Source of the DNA: Acidobacteriota bacterium
Lineage (GTDB): Bacteria > Acidobacteriota > Thermoanaerobaculia > Gp7-AA8
Assembly (NCBI GenBank): GCA_021325515.1
Contig: JAJPHC010000014.1
Span: 87,143-151,142 of the forward strand
Direction: 5' to 3'
Length of the DNA stretch: 64,000 nucleotides
Below, in pieces: positions 19,633 to 29,773 of the stretch (position 1 is its first letter; the number at the start of each line of letters is the position of its first letter). Position numbers and translations under genes: made by a program. A model generated the notes under the pieces. The model was not told where the DNA came from. It ran no database searches and was given only the letters and a program-made list of their open reading frames with translations.

Positions 19633-20199
19633 ATGAAGAGACAGAAGAAGACATGGATTCTCGCCGCGGCTGCACTGGCGTTTGCGTGCAGTGGTGACAT
19701 CAACCGGAATTCCTCGCCGGTCGAGCTCGTGGTGACGAATACGCAGAACCTCCAACAATTGGATCTGAAACCTGGTGCGACCAACTGTAATCAGGATGTC
19801 GGTTCGATTCTGATTCAGGCCATCGTGAAGAGTCAGAGCACGAGCGACAACCGCTTCAATGACGTGCGCATCACGCGCTATCGGGTCTCATACACGAGGA
19901 CCGACGGCGGGCATTCGGTTCCCGCAACCTTCGTGCGCACGACCGACTCGCTGATCACCGCGAACGGCGCCTCGACCTCGCTCTCCAAGTTCGTCGTCGT
20001 CGAGAGCGATGCGGTGACGCAGGCACCGTTTGCCGCACTGCTGCCGCAGAACGGCGGCCGCGATCCGGAGACGAACAGACCTGTCGTGAAAATGGATGTG
20101 AATGTCGAGATCTTCGGCCAGACACTGGCCGGAGAGAATGTCTCGGGAGCGACGCATTTCCCGCTCGACTTCTGTTATGACTGCGGCGGTTGCGCTTAA
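19633..20199 (+). CDS. Lipoprotein of unknown function in the pil operon
   Basis: A 188-residue protein starting after a GGAGGA site, with a signal peptide ending LAFACSGD, a plausible lipobox cysteine. The rest is predicted beta-rich, without a domain I recognise, ending in a Cys cluster (FCYDCGGC) that resembles a metal site or disulfide-rich tail. It sits 32 bp after pilQ and 12 bp before another lipoprotein, so it probably belongs to the pilus transcript. A role in pilus exit or adhesion at the outer membrane is possible from context only. Confidence 0.75.
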   Translation: MKRQKKTWILAAAALAFACSGDINRNSSPVELVVTNTQNLQQLDLKPGATNCNQDVGSILIQAIVKSQSTSDNRFNDVRITRYRVSYTRTDGGHSVPATFVRTTDSLITANGASTSLSKFVVVESDAVTQAPFAALLPQNGGRDPETNRPVVKMDVNVEIFGQTLAGENVSGATHFPLDFCYDCGGCA

Positions 20200-20211
20200 C
20201 AGGGGGCAAAC

Positions 20212-22209
20212 ATGAAGACGATCAGACAAAAGAATTACCTGTTTGCTCTGCTGACGCTGCTCGCTGTGTTCGCAGCGTGCAAAGGTGAATCTCCGACCGC
20301 GCCGCCTCCGTCGGGGGGTGGTACGACGCCTCCGCCCGTGAGCTCCTCGCTCACGCTGACGGCGTCGTCCGCGAATCCCCAGGTGAGCACGACGACCATC
20401 ATCTCTGCGACGGCAACGACGAACGGCAGCCCGGTACCGAATGGAACCGCAGTCGAGTTCTCCACGGACTTCGGCACCTTCACCGAGACTGGAACAAAGA
20501 CGGCTCTCCGGACCACGACGAATGGCGTTGCCACGGTGACGCTGACTTCGTCTGCCGCCGGAACCGCAGTCGTGCAGGCCGTCGTCAACAACGTTCTGAA
20601 GACGACGTCGGTGACGTTCAAGCCGATCCCGACAACGACATGTCCACCTGATTGCCCGCCGGTCGTCACCTCGATCACCGGCATTTCTCCGGCGTTCGGT
20701 CCGCCTGCCGGCGGAACGCTCGTGACGATCGGAGGACAGAATCTGAAGGGACCTGTCCGCGTGTTCTTTACGCCGACGGATGCCGGTGCGACGCCGAAGG
20801 AAGCATTCGTCGTGTCCCGCACGGACACGCAGATCGTCGTCACCGCGCCTCCGATCGACCTCGGCACCGGCCAGACGAAGGCCGTTGACGTCACGGTCGT
20901 CACACAGGCCGGGACGAGCACTGAACTGACGGTGAAGTCCCCGACACAGTTCACCTACCAGCTCGAAATTCTCACACCATCCATCACGACGATCAGCCCC
21001 GCATCGGGTCCGATCGACGGTGGAACGAACGTCACGATCTTCGGCGACGGCTTCCAGGCACCGGTACAGGTGTTCTTCGGATCTGCCGAGGCGCGCGTGA
21101 TCACAGTGACGTTCAAGCAGTTGACCGTCGTCAGCCCTGCGGCGCGCGATACCGCGCCCAATGGCTCTGGCTCGGTCACCGGCTCTGTCGACATCAAGGT
21201 CATCAACATCAACTCCAACAAGACGGTGACTTCGCCGATTCAGTTCCGGTACACGCCGAAGATGCAGATCACTGCTGCGGGTCCGACGCAGGGTCCGGCA
21301 AACGGCGGAACGACCGTGACGATCGACGGCGTCGGCTTCAACGATCCGGTTGCCGTCAGCATCGGTGGGTTCGCTGCCCAGCCGATCCGTGTCTCGGGAA
21401 CGCAGGTCGTGGCGATTACATCGGCGATCGCACTCTCCGCGTGCGCGGATGTGTCAGGCCCGATCATCGTGACCAACGTGGATAACGGAGATACGGCCTC
21501 AGGTCCGAACTTTACGTATCGGGTACCGAAGCCGGCGATCCTGAGCGTCAGTCCGACGACTGTGACAGCAGGCGGAAGCATTACGGTGTCTGTTGCGAAT
21601 GCGCTTTCAGGCACGACAAAGATCACGATCGGTGGGAAGAGCGGATTCATCACGGGCGCGTCGACGTCGAATGGCGTGACGACCTATTCCGTTCAGGTTC
21701 CCTCGAACTTCACGTTTGCGACGCAGCCCTGCACGGTTGGATCGGTGTCGGGTGTTCAGAACGTGCCGCTCTCGGCGGATGTCAGCTATCTGAATGTCGA
21801 ATCGACGTGTACTGACACGGCGTCCGGCATCCTGACGGTGAATCCGACGAGCACCGCCTGCGTGATTCCTCCGCCGCCGAACGGCGTCGTGGATCATCCG
21901 CCGGGCAACTGCGCGGCCTTCACTCCGGTTGCCTCCGCGGGTACCGCAACGGGCACGGCTACGATTACCGTCTCGAACACTGCAGCCGCAGGGTCGCAGA
22001 GCCTCAACATCACCGGCGCTACGGTCACGGGGAACGGGAACGGCACTTATACGATCGCCCCGTCGACCGCGACGATTGCACCGGGCACGAGTGCCACATT
22101 CACGATTACCGTCGATCCTGCAGCAGCAGGCGCGATCGGTGCGACCGTGACGTTCCAGAGCAACAATCCGACTGCACTGTCGGGTTGTGCAAGCGGCAAT
22201 GCAACCTAG
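20212..22209 (+). CDS. Large lipoprotein with Ig-like and IPT/TIG domains
   Basis: A 665-residue predicted surface or periplasmic lipoprotein: signal peptide with FAAC lipobox, a Pro/Gly linker, one bacterial Ig-like domain (LTASSANPQVSTTTIISAT), then three or four IPT/TIG domains recognised by repeated ISPAFGPPAGGTLVTI-type openings. The C-terminus has a choice-of-anchor/ASPM-like beta domain (ATIAPGTSATFTITVDP). Such domain strings usually mediate adhesion or spacing at the cell surface. Location directly after pilQ suggests co-expression with the pilus. It ends shortly before a strong hairpin. Confidence 0.85.
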   Translation: MKTIRQKNYLFALLTLLAVFAACKGESPTAPPPSGGGTTPPPVSSSLTLTASSANPQVSTTTIISATATTNGSPVPNGTAVEFSTDFGTFTETGTKTALRTTTNGVATVTLTSSAAGTAVVQAVVNNVLKTTSVTFKPIPTTTCPPDCPPVVTSITGISPAFGPPAGGTLVTIGGQNLKGPVRVFFTPTDAGATPKEAFVVSRTDTQIVVTAPPIDLGTGQTKAVDVTVVTQAGTSTELTVKSPTQFTYQLEILTPSITTISPASGPIDGGTNVTIFGDGFQAPVQVFFGSAEARVITVTFKQLTVVSPAARDTAPNGSGSVTGSVDIKVININSNKTVTSPIQFRYTPKMQITAAGPTQGPANGGTTVTIDGVGFNDPVAVSIGGFAAQPIRVSGTQVVAITSAIALSACADVSGPIIVTNVDNGDTASGPNFTYRVPKPAILSVSPTTVTAGGSITVSVANALSGTTKITIGGKSGFITGASTSNGVTTYSVQVPSNFTFATQPCTVGSVSGVQNVPLSADVSYLNVESTCTDTASGILTVNPTSTACVIPPPPNGVVDHPPGNCAAFTPVASAGTATGTATITVSNTAAAGSQSLNITGATVTGNGNGTYTIAPSTATIAPGTSATFTITVDPAAAGAIGATVTFQSNNPTALSGCASGNAT

Positions 22210-22237
22210 TCCGTTTCGATAAGGTCCCGAACTTGAA

Positions 22238-22261
22238 ACCGCCCCCTGCGAAGGGGGCGGT
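22238..22261 (+). terminator. Perfect 10-bp hairpin after the IPT lipoprotein
   Basis: ACCGCCCCCT (22238-22247) pairs perfectly with AGGGGGCGGT (22252-22261) around a GCGA tetraloop. The following bases are CCCTTCTGG, not a U-run, so it may attenuate transcription or stabilise the upstream mRNA rather than terminate fully. Confidence 0.55.
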
Positions 22262-22291
22262 CCCTTCTGGTGCGAAGGAATTCAGACGTCG

Positions 22292-23572
22292 ATGGCACAG
22301 CCGGTTACCAACACGAAGATCGAAGAGCTTCGGGGGCGTCTCAAGAGCGATCCGAAGAGCCGGCTTTTTTATCCGCTCGCCGAGGAACTGAGGAAAGTCT
22401 CGCAGTTCAGCGAGGCGGAGCAGGTGCTGCGCACAGGCCTTGCGAATCATCCGACGTATCTCTCCGCGTGGGTGAGTCTCGGGCGCGTATTGCGCGAGAC
22501 CGGGAACAACGACGGCGCCGTCGAGGCTTTGACGAAGGCGCTGCAACTCGATCCGGGCAATGTCGTGGCTGCGCGCATTCTCGCTGACGCGTATCTCGCC
22601 CTGGGCGAGAAGGTGGAGGCGATCAAGAAGTACAAACTCGTTCACGCTCTGCTTCCTTCTGATGAGGAAGTGGAAGCGACGATCGAGCGCCTGGAGCGGG
22701 AACTTCATCCTCCCGTGCCTGCAGCGCTCTCCGACATCCCGGCGTCCGAGGAATTTTCTGCCGGAACGGGTCAGGTCGAAGAGGCGCCGCTTGCATCATC
22801 CGGCGAGATGCCGTGGTCGTCGGAGCCGGCGCCGCCTCCACTCGATGAGCCGCAGATGTTTGAGGAAGCAACGCATCAGGTAGCCGAGGAGCAGGCATCC
22901 GCTGTTGACACTGGCGATGCCGAACCGATGGCCGCTGCGCATGCGGAGAGTCCATTCGAAGAACCTCTCGGATATGGAGGGGATTCGTTTGCCGTCGAGC
23001 AGCCGGACGCGATGCATCTCGAGCCTGCTCCGGCGAGCGCGGAAGTTCCTTCGTACGTCACACCGCCGCAGGAGCCGGAGGTCGTCTCCGCGTACGAGTC
23101 GGAGGACATGTTTGCGCCCGCGCCGGCCCAGAGGCATGCAGAGGAAGACGAGGAGCGCATCGAGGTAGGCATCGCGTCGGAGTCACCATTTCCTCTGACG
23201 ACGGAACTGCCGCCTCCTCCCTCGGACGATTTCGCGAAGACGATCACGATGGCCGATCTCTACGCGAAACAGGGACTCGTCGATGAGGCGCGCGACATCT
23301 ACGAAGACATTCTCGCCAGGGATCCGAACAACGAGATGGTGCGCGCGAAGCTCGATGAGCTCAGCGCAGCGCCTGCCGCGGAGCCGGAGCCCGTCGAAGA
23401 GGCTCTGCCTTCCGAAGAAACGCTGCCTTTCGAAGAAACGGGTGAGCAACCCGAGCTCGTTGCGGCGGCCGCTCCTGCGGCGGTCGTTGCGGAGCCGGGG
23501 CAGAGCCCGAAGATTGCACGGCTGGAAAACTGGCTGGCAAAAGTCACGAGGAGAGAGAGTGGCCGAGTTTAG
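22292..23572 (+). CDS. Tetratricopeptide-repeat protein
   Basis: A 426-residue soluble protein. The first 130 residues hold three or four TPR units (FYPLAEELRKVSQFSEAEQVL, AWVSLGRVLRETGNNDGAVEAL). An acidic, Pro/Glu-rich low-complexity middle follows. A last TPR-like unit (KTITMADLYAKQGLVDEARDIYEDIL) lies near residue 320, where the MADLYAKQG wording matches TPR proteins often found beside pilus or gliding genes. It overlaps the Roadblock gene by 14 bp, so the two are likely made together and may interact. Confidence 0.87.
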   Translation: MAQPVTNTKIEELRGRLKSDPKSRLFYPLAEELRKVSQFSEAEQVLRTGLANHPTYLSAWVSLGRVLRETGNNDGAVEALTKALQLDPGNVVAARILADAYLALGEKVEAIKKYKLVHALLPSDEEVEATIERLERELHPPVPAALSDIPASEEFSAGTGQVEEAPLASSGEMPWSSEPAPPPLDEPQMFEEATHQVAEEQASAVDTGDAEPMAAAHAESPFEEPLGYGGDSFAVEQPDAMHLEPAPASAEVPSYVTPPQEPEVVSAYESEDMFAPAPAQRHAEEDEERIEVGIASESPFPLTTELPPPPSDDFAKTITMADLYAKQGLVDEARDIYEDILARDPNNEMVRAKLDELSAAPAAEPEPVEEALPSEETLPFEETGEQPELVAAAAPAAVVAEPGQSPKIARLENWLAKVTRRESGRV

Positions 23573-23915
23573 ACAAGTGCTCTCCGGCATTCGTGCGCGC
23601 GTCGAAGGGACGCTGGCCGTGAGCCTGATCGGGCTCGACGGCATTGCCATCGACTCGATCAACGAACAGCATGTGCCACTGGATGTGCTTGGTGCGGAAT
23701 TCGGGGGATTCGTCAAGTCGATCCGGCCGAATGCGGAGTTGGACACCGGAGAAGTGCTACAGTTCTCCCTCGTCACTGAGAAGTACATTACGTTTCTCTC
23801 TTCCGTGACGCCGGAGTACTTCATTCTTCTCGTTCTCCGGCCTGACGGAAACTACGGCCGCGCGCGCTTCGAGCTCGCGCGAGCGAAGGTTCTTCTCCGC
23901 GACGAATTGATCTGA
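23559..23915 (+). CDS. Roadblock/LC7 domain protein (MglB-like)
   Basis: A 118-residue single-domain protein starting at GTG after GAGGAGAG. The alternating hydrophobic pattern ([56 protein letters not shown]) is that of the Roadblock/LC7 fold. Family members such as MglB act as GAPs or scaffolds for small Ras-like GTPases that set cell polarity and direct type IV pili. No MglA-like GTPase is in the window, so the partner is unknown. Position between a TPR protein and accB continues the pil-region strand. Confidence 0.85.
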   Translation: MAEFRQVLSGIRARVEGTLAVSLIGLDGIAIDSINEQHVPLDVLGAEFGGFVKSIRPNAELDTGEVLQFSLVTEKYITFLSSVTPEYFILLVLRPDGNYGRARFELARAKVLLRDELI

Positions 23916-23925
23916 GAGGCGAGAT

Positions 23926-24420
<495 letters not shown>

Positions 24421-24426
24421 GCCAGC

Positions 24427-25764
24427 ATGATCTCGAAGGTTCTGATCGCCAATCGCGGCGAGATTGCGCTGCGCATCATCCTCGCCTGCAAAGAGCTCGG
24501 ACTCAAGACGGTCGCCGTCCATTCGATGGCTGATCGCGACGCGCTCCATGTTCGCTACGCCGATGACGATGTCTGCATCGGCCCGGCCGCATCGAAGCAG
24601 TCGTACCTCAACATGTCGAGCATCATCTCCGCGGCCGAGATCACCGGTGCGGATGCGATTCATCCCGGCTACGGTTTTCTCGCGGAGAACGCGACGTTCG
24701 CCGAAATCGTCGGCGAATGCCAGATCACGTTCATCGGGCCCTCTCCCGACGCGATCCGCCGGATGGGGGACAAAGCGAAGGCGCGCGAGACCGCGAAGAA
24801 CGCCGGCGTCCCGATCCTTCCCGGCAGCGATGGTCCGCTTCGTTCGATTGACGAAGCGCGCGAGGTTGCAGCAGCCATCGGTTTTCCCGTGATTCTCAAG
24901 GCGTCCGCCGGTGGCGGCGGCCGCGGCATGCGCATCTGCGCCGACGAGACGGAACTGCAGAGCGCGTACGAGACTGCGCGCAACGAGGCCGAGCGCGCGT
25001 TTGGTGTCGCCGACGTCTATCTCGAGAAGTACCTCGAAAGACCGCGGCACATCGAGATTCAGGTCTTCGGGGACACCCACGGCAGGATCGTTGCCCTCGG
25101 AGAGCGCGACTGTTCGATCCAGCGGCGGCATCAGAAGCTGATCGAGGAATCGCCGTCGCCGGCCATCACCGAAGAGATTCGCAAGAAGATGAGCGCCGCC
25201 GCCATTCAGCTCTGCGAAGCGGTCGGCTACGTGAATGCGGGGACGATCGAGTTCCTCTTCCAGGATGGCGAGTTCTACTTCATGGAAATGAACACGCGCA
25301 TCCAGGTCGAGCATCCGGTGACGGAAGAAGTGACGGGGATCGATCTGGTCAAGGAACAGATCCGCGTTGCGGCCGGGGATCGTCTCTCCGTTCCGCACGG
25401 CGATTTTCGCCTGCGCGGACATGCGATGGAGTTCCGCATCAACGCCGAGGATCCCGTGACCTTTGCGCCGCATCCGGGAAAGATCAAGGAGTTCCATCTT
25501 CCGGGCGGGCCGGGAGTCAGGGTCGACACCGCCGCGTATCGCGACTACGTGATTCCTCCCCACTACGATTCGCTCATCGCGAAGCTCGTGGTGAAAGGGA
25601 AGGATCGGATGGAGACCCTGGCGAGAGCGCGCCGCGCACTCGAGCAGTTCATCGTCGAGGGTGTGAAGACGTCGATCCCGCTGCACCGGCAGATCGTCGC
25701 GAACGAAAAATTCATCAACGGCGACTTCTCCACGAAGTTCATGGAGACGTTCCTCAGAGGCTGA
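24427..25764 (+). CDS. accC: Acetyl-CoA carboxylase biotin carboxylase subunit
   Basis: A 445-residue ATP-grasp enzyme that carboxylates biotin on AccB using ATP and bicarbonate. It has the N-terminal [16 protein letters not shown], the glycine-rich ATP loop [28 protein letters not shown], and the catalytic [14 protein letters not shown] segment. Full length for the family. It forms the classic accBC pair. Confidence 0.96.
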   Translation: MISKVLIANRGEIALRIILACKELGLKTVAVHSMADRDALHVRYADDDVCIGPAASKQSYLNMSSIISAAEITGADAIHPGYGFLAENATFAEIVGECQITFIGPSPDAIRRMGDKAKARETAKNAGVPILPGSDGPLRSIDEAREVAAAIGFPVILKASAGGGGRGMRICADETELQSAYETARNEAERAFGVADVYLEKYLERPRHIEIQVFGDTHGRIVALGERDCSIQRRHQKLIEESPSPAITEEIRKKMSAAAIQLCEAVGYVNAGTIEFLFQDGEFYFMEMNTRIQVEHPVTEEVTGIDLVKEQIRVAAGDRLSVPHGDFRLRGHAMEFRINAEDPVTFAPHPGKIKEFHLPGGPGVRVDTAAYRDYVIPPHYDSLIAKLVVKGKDRMETLARARRALEQFIVEGVKTSIPLHRQIVANEKFINGDFSTKFMETFLRG

Positions 25765-25827
25765 AGCCGTGCGAACGAGACGCACGTACCGATCTTCTGC
25801 TACCCTCTTTCCGGGTTCACCCTGCCA

Positions 25828-26367
25828 ATGAAGATCTATCTCGTCGGGTTCATGGGAGCCGGTAAGACCACCATTGGCCGGGAGCTGGCGGCTCGGGTCG
25901 ATGCTCCCTTCTTCGATCTCGACGAGCTCGTGGAGGCGGCGGAGAAGATGTCGATCAAGGACATCTTCGCGCAACATGGCGAGCCGTACTTCCGCAAGCG
26001 TGAGCGCGATCTTCTGCGCTCCACGCGCAATCTCGAGCACGGCGTGATCGCCACAGGCGGCGGCACCTTCACGTTCGACGAGAACATCCAGTTCATCCAG
26101 TCCGAGGGGTTGTCGGTATTCCTTTCGGCACCGTACTCGCTGCTGCGCACCCGGATCAATGACAAGGCGGGAGAGCGGCCTCTGTTTCGCGATGATCTGG
26201 CGACGCATGAACTGTACGCGAACCGGATCAAGTACTACCGGATGTCGGATCTGACGATCGAGATTCGCGACGACGAGACGCCGGCGGAAATCGCGGAGCG
26301 CCTGATGCTCGAGCTTCCGAAGTCCTTTCACGGGGCCACGCGCGCCCCGGCCTGGAGGCGCGTATGA
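25828..26367 (+). CDS. aroK: Shikimate kinase
   Basis: A 179-residue P-loop kinase that phosphorylates shikimate in the aromatic amino acid pathway. Walker A is GFMGAGKTT at residues 7-15, the shikimate-binding Asp is in FFDLDELVE, ATGGGTF supplies the Gly-rich substrate loop, and GERPLF is the lid arginine motif. The start is 64 bp after accC. Its last four bases overlap the next gene as ATGA. Confidence 0.93.
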   Translation: MKIYLVGFMGAGKTTIGRELAARVDAPFFDLDELVEAAEKMSIKDIFAQHGEPYFRKRERDLLRSTRNLEHGVIATGGGTFTFDENIQFIQSEGLSVFLSAPYSLLRTRINDKAGERPLFRDDLATHELYANRIKYYRMSDLTIEIRDDETPAEIAERLMLELPKSFHGATRAPAWRRV

Positions 26368-27107
26368 GGGCGCTGGTCGTCAGCGATCTGCACTCGAATG
26401 CCGAAGCGATGCGCGCCGTCATGGCTCGCGTGCGGCGGAAGAAGTTCGATCACATTTTCTGTCTCGGCGATTTCGTCGGCTACGGCGCACAGCCGAATCA
26501 GATCCTCGACACGATGCGCACGTTCAAGGGTGCGAAGAAGGTCTACATCCGCGGCAATCACGATCGCGTCGCCGCCGGTCTCGATGAGGCCGAAGGATTC
26601 AACGCCGCGGCGAAACATGCCGCGCTTTGGACGCGCGAGCACCTGAGTGCACCGAACCGCCGGTTTCTGCGCGATCTCCCTCTTGGCCCTGTCATGCGCG
26701 ATGAAGTGCAGCTCTGTCACGGCTCGCCGCAGGACGAAGACGAATACGTCTTCAACGGACATCATGCTGCTGGCGTGTTCGCCTCCACCGATGCGCGATT
26801 CATCCTGTATGGCCACACGCACATGCCGGTGATCTTCGCGCTCGATGAAAACGGCTACGTCGAAGGTGCAGCGATTCGCGCCGAAGCAACGCTGCGGCTC
26901 TCGGAAGGCTTTCGCTATCTGATCAACCCCGGATCCGTCGGGCAGCCGCGCGATCGGAATCCTGCGGCGTCGTTCGCCATCTTCGATTCGAAGGCGCTCA
27001 CGATTCAATTCTTCCGCGTTCCGTACGACATCCCGAAAGCGCAGGCCTCGATCCTCGCCGCCGGTCTGCCGCGGATTCTCGCAGACCGCCTGGCCCTCGG
27101 GACCTGA
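26364..27107 (+). CDS. Calcineurin-like metallophosphoesterase (YfcE/MJ0936-type)
   Basis: A 247-residue phosphodiesterase/phosphatase with all dinuclear metal motifs: DLHSN (residues 8-12), GDFVGYG, GNHD, and GHTHMP. The set GDFVGYGAQPNQ is typical of the single-domain family with broad phosphodiesterase activity; the natural substrate is unknown. It is translationally coupled to aroK, an arrangement that does not itself suggest a shared pathway. Confidence 0.9.
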   Translation: MRALVVSDLHSNAEAMRAVMARVRRKKFDHIFCLGDFVGYGAQPNQILDTMRTFKGAKKVYIRGNHDRVAAGLDEAEGFNAAAKHAALWTREHLSAPNRRFLRDLPLGPVMRDEVQLCHGSPQDEDEYVFNGHHAAGVFASTDARFILYGHTHMPVIFALDENGYVEGAAIRAEATLRLSEGFRYLINPGSVGQPRDRNPAASFAIFDSKALTIQFFRVPYDIPKAQASILAAGLPRILADRLALGT

Positions 27108-27270
27108 GGTTCGCGCCCGCGGCGTGTCCTACGTTCGTGACGCGCTGTCCACAAATCTGGAGGACAGCATGACCGCGCCTTCACGTAAGTCACTGAAAAC
27201 TCGAAGGGAATGCTCAGCGGGGAATGGCACGTGGCCCGCTTCATCAGGCAGTCGCCAGCAGGAGAACGCA

Positions 27271-29442
27271 ATGCGCAAACTCGCCTTTCTCTTCACTCTC
27301 GCTTTCATCGCCGCGCTTCCCGCGCTCGCCGATTCGGGCAGCGGACGGGCACAGTCCTACTTCACGTACGACGACGGCGGAACAATCATTCATCAGGGCG
27401 ACGATGGCCGCGAAGCAGAGGCGCGCGTCAACATGCCGGTATTTCCCGGCGATGAAGTCGTCACCGGGCGACGTGGCCGTTCCGAGATCCGTCTGTCGGA
27501 TGGCAACGTACTCGGCATCGACCGCGCGACCGCCGTTCGCTTCAAGTCGATTCTCGACAGCTACGAGGGCGATGCCTCGCAGACGACGGTCGAGCTGACC
27601 TACGGCCATGTGATGGTGCACCGGACCGCGGTCGGATCCGACTACGTTCGTCTCGACACCGACATGGCGAGCTATGTCGCCCCCGACTCCGCGGTCTACG
27701 CGGTCGACACCGATCGCGGCAAGGATCGCATCACAGTCTTCGAAGGCTCGGTCGAAGTCCGCACTCCGAATCGCCGCTCGCGGCTTCGCGCTGGTGAAGA
27801 AGCGCGCGTGGATGGGCAGGGCGTGTACGGCCTCGTGAGCAATGACAGCGGCGTGGCCGATGAATTCGAGCGGTGGTTCCTGCGCCGCGCGGAGCGATAT
27901 GACCGAGGCAACAGCCGCTATCTCGATTCGTCACTGGCGTACGCGGATTCTGATCTCGACTCGAATGGCTCGTGGATCTATGTGAGCTCCTATGGCGGCT
28001 GGGCATGGCGGCCGTATGTTGCGGTCGGCTGGCGTCCGTACTATCACGGCAGTTGGGTGTATGGACCGTCGGGCTGCCTCGTCTGGGTTTCTGACGAACC
28101 GTGGGGCTGGGTGCCTTACCACTACGGCCGCTGGGCGTATGACCCGGGCTATGGCTGGTTCTGGATGCCGGGCGCGGGCTATGCGCCGGCATGGGTCTAC
28201 TGGATGTACGGCTCGGGATATATCGGCTGGGCACCTGCCGGCTACTGGGATTGCTATCGCCCGTATTACAACTGGTGCTATCGCCCCTATTCTCGCGCGG
28301 GACTCGATTACGGATTCGGATTCTTCGGGCGCGTGCGTGTGCATGATGTCGATCTTCGTCCCTGGACGATCATCGAGCCGAATGGTCTGACGTCGCGGCG
28401 TGCGGATCGCGCAGCGCTGACGATCGATGCAGTGCGCGGCCGTCTGGCGCGCGACACCGGCGGCTATGTCACGGTCTCGAATACGGGCGCACGCTTCACG
28501 CGCGATCAGCAGAGAGATCCCGGCACGGCAGTGAACACGATCGTCCGCCGCGGGTTGGGCGGTGGTGAGGGCAGCAGTCCCGTCGCCGACGTGACGCCGT
28601 TCATTCGCCGCGATCCGGAAATCGCGAGCGGCGTGCGCGAGCGCGTCACGCGCAACCGGCCGGCGGATGCGGCAGGCAGCATCGCTCCGATTGGCCGTGG
28701 CAGTGTGTCGCCGATCGGCGGAGGAAGTGTCGCGCCGGTTGGCCGCGGCAGCGTCGCTCCGATTGATGGAGGAAGCGTGGCTCCGATCGGCGGCAGCTCA
28801 GGCCGCGTTGGCCGCGACATCGGTTCGTCGACTCCTGCACCGGCGCCGGGCGCCTCGCGCGGAAACGGCGGAGATCGCACCGTGATTCATCGCAACGGAT
28901 ACGAGCAGCCTGCAGATCGCGGCAACAGTTCGGGCCGTGATACGGCCGGCACGGCACCTTCGTGGCGCGACCGCGTGGAGCGTCCTTCCACCGTGGCTCC
29001 GGCCGTCGAGCCCGTTGCGCCGGAACCCGACACGCGTACGCGCGATGATGGTTCGTGGCGCGGACGTGCGGTGCGCAGCGGCGGAGGCAGCAGTACAGAA
29101 GCTCCGGCTCCAGCTCCGTCGACGACCGAGCGCCGCAACAGCGGAAGCAGCGATGTTCCGCGGCGCGTCATCGATCGCATCGGCGGCGCGCGGATCTCCG
29201 GCGATCGCGGCAGCAGCGGGGACAATCCTCCGCGCACCGAGCGCGCACCGTCGAGCGATCGCCACAGTGCTCCTCCTCCCTCGCACAACGATGGAGGAAG
29301 CCGCGGCAGCAGCAGCAGCGGCAGCAGCGGCAAGAGCAGCAGCAGTGGCAGCAGCGGAAGCAGCAGCGGCAGCAGTTCACGCGGCAGCAGTTCACGCGGC
29401 AGCAGCAGTGACAGTGGCCGGGTTCACCGCGATCACAACTGA
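27271..29442 (+). CDS. Exported FecR-domain protein with DUF6600 and Ser/Gly-rich tail
   Basis: A 723-residue secreted protein. The ATG at 27271 has an AGGAGA site and opens a signal peptide (KLAFLFTLAFIAALPALA). Next is a FecR domain (about 30-190; FPGDEVVTGRRGRSEIRLSDG, TVFEGSVEV), then a Tyr/Trp/Gly-rich DUF6600-like region (WVPYHYGRWAYDPGYGWFW). Repeats of the type GRGSVAPIGGGSV follow near residue 480, and the last 120 residues are mostly Ser, Gly and Arg, encoded by AGC-rich repeats. FecR domains of this sort in Acidobacteriota are probably periplasmic or surface structural modules, not sigma regulators; no sigma factor is adjacent. Confidence 0.85.
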   Translation: MRKLAFLFTLAFIAALPALADSGSGRAQSYFTYDDGGTIIHQGDDGREAEARVNMPVFPGDEVVTGRRGRSEIRLSDGNVLGIDRATAVRFKSILDSYEGDASQTTVELTYGHVMVHRTAVGSDYVRLDTDMASYVAPDSAVYAVDTDRGKDRITVFEGSVEVRTPNRRSRLRAGEEARVDGQGVYGLVSNDSGVADEFERWFLRRAERYDRGNSRYLDSSLAYADSDLDSNGSWIYVSSYGGWAWRPYVAVGWRPYYHGSWVYGPSGCLVWVSDEPWGWVPYHYGRWAYDPGYGWFWMPGAGYAPAWVYWMYGSGYIGWAPAGYWDCYRPYYNWCYRPYSRAGLDYGFGFFGRVRVHDVDLRPWTIIEPNGLTSRRADRAALTIDAVRGRLARDTGGYVTVSNTGARFTRDQQRDPGTAVNTIVRRGLGGGEGSSPVADVTPFIRRDPEIASGVRERVTRNRPADAAGSIAPIGRGSVSPIGGGSVAPVGRGSVAPIDGGSVAPIGGSSGRVGRDIGSSTPAPAPGASRGNGGDRTVIHRNGYEQPADRGNSSGRDTAGTAPSWRDRVERPSTVAPAVEPVAPEPDTRTRDDGSWRGRAVRSGGGSSTEAPAPAPSTTERRNSGSSDVPRRVIDRIGGARISGDRGSSGDNPPRTERAPSSDRHSAPPPSHNDGGSRGSSSSGSSGKSSSSGSSGSSSGSSSRGSSSRGSSSDSGRVHRDHN

Positions 29443-29466
29443 AGCGGCGCAGCCATCCTGACGGAA

Positions 29467-29498
29467 GCGAAGGATCCCCGGAATCGGGGGTCCTTCGC
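29467..29498 (+). terminator. Strong hairpin after the FecR gene
   Basis: A 14-bp stem (29467-29480 with 29485-29498, one G-U pair) closed by GAAT lies 24 bp after the stop codon. The downstream sequence has only a few T residues (TGTCTTCGC), so it is a moderate candidate terminator. Confidence 0.6.
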
Positions 29499-29536
29499 TG
29501 TCTTCGCCGCTCAGGATGACATGCTATCTTCATCCC

Positions 29537-29773
29537 GTGTCATTGCCGCTCTTCTTTGCTCTCTACTGCGTCGAAGCGGGAGTGTTTTTCGTCATCGCTC
29601 CCTGGACGCGTGTGTGGACCGTCAACCCGTTTCTTCATCACACGCTCGCGATCGCGGCCTGGGCCGATAATCCATTCATTCGAGGATTCGTCTCCGGCTG
29701 CGGAGTCGTCCACATCCTGATCGGAATCAAAGACATCATTCGGATCACGCGGGAGAGACGGGCGGAATCATGA
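29537..29773 (+). CDS. Small integral membrane protein
   Basis: About 78 residues from the GTG at 29537 (or 85 from ATG at 29516), with two hydrophobic helices (LPLFFALYCVEAGVFFVIAPW and FVSGCGVVHILIGIKDII) and a basic C-terminus (RITRERRAE). The PWTRVWTVNPF wording between helices suggests a conserved small family of unknown function. Its stop overlaps the start of the MscS gene as ATGA, so it is likely an accessory of that channel. Confidence 0.7.
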   Translation: MSLPLFFALYCVEAGVFFVIAPWTRVWTVNPFLHHTLAIAAWADNPFIRGFVSGCGVVHILIGIKDIIRITRERRAES

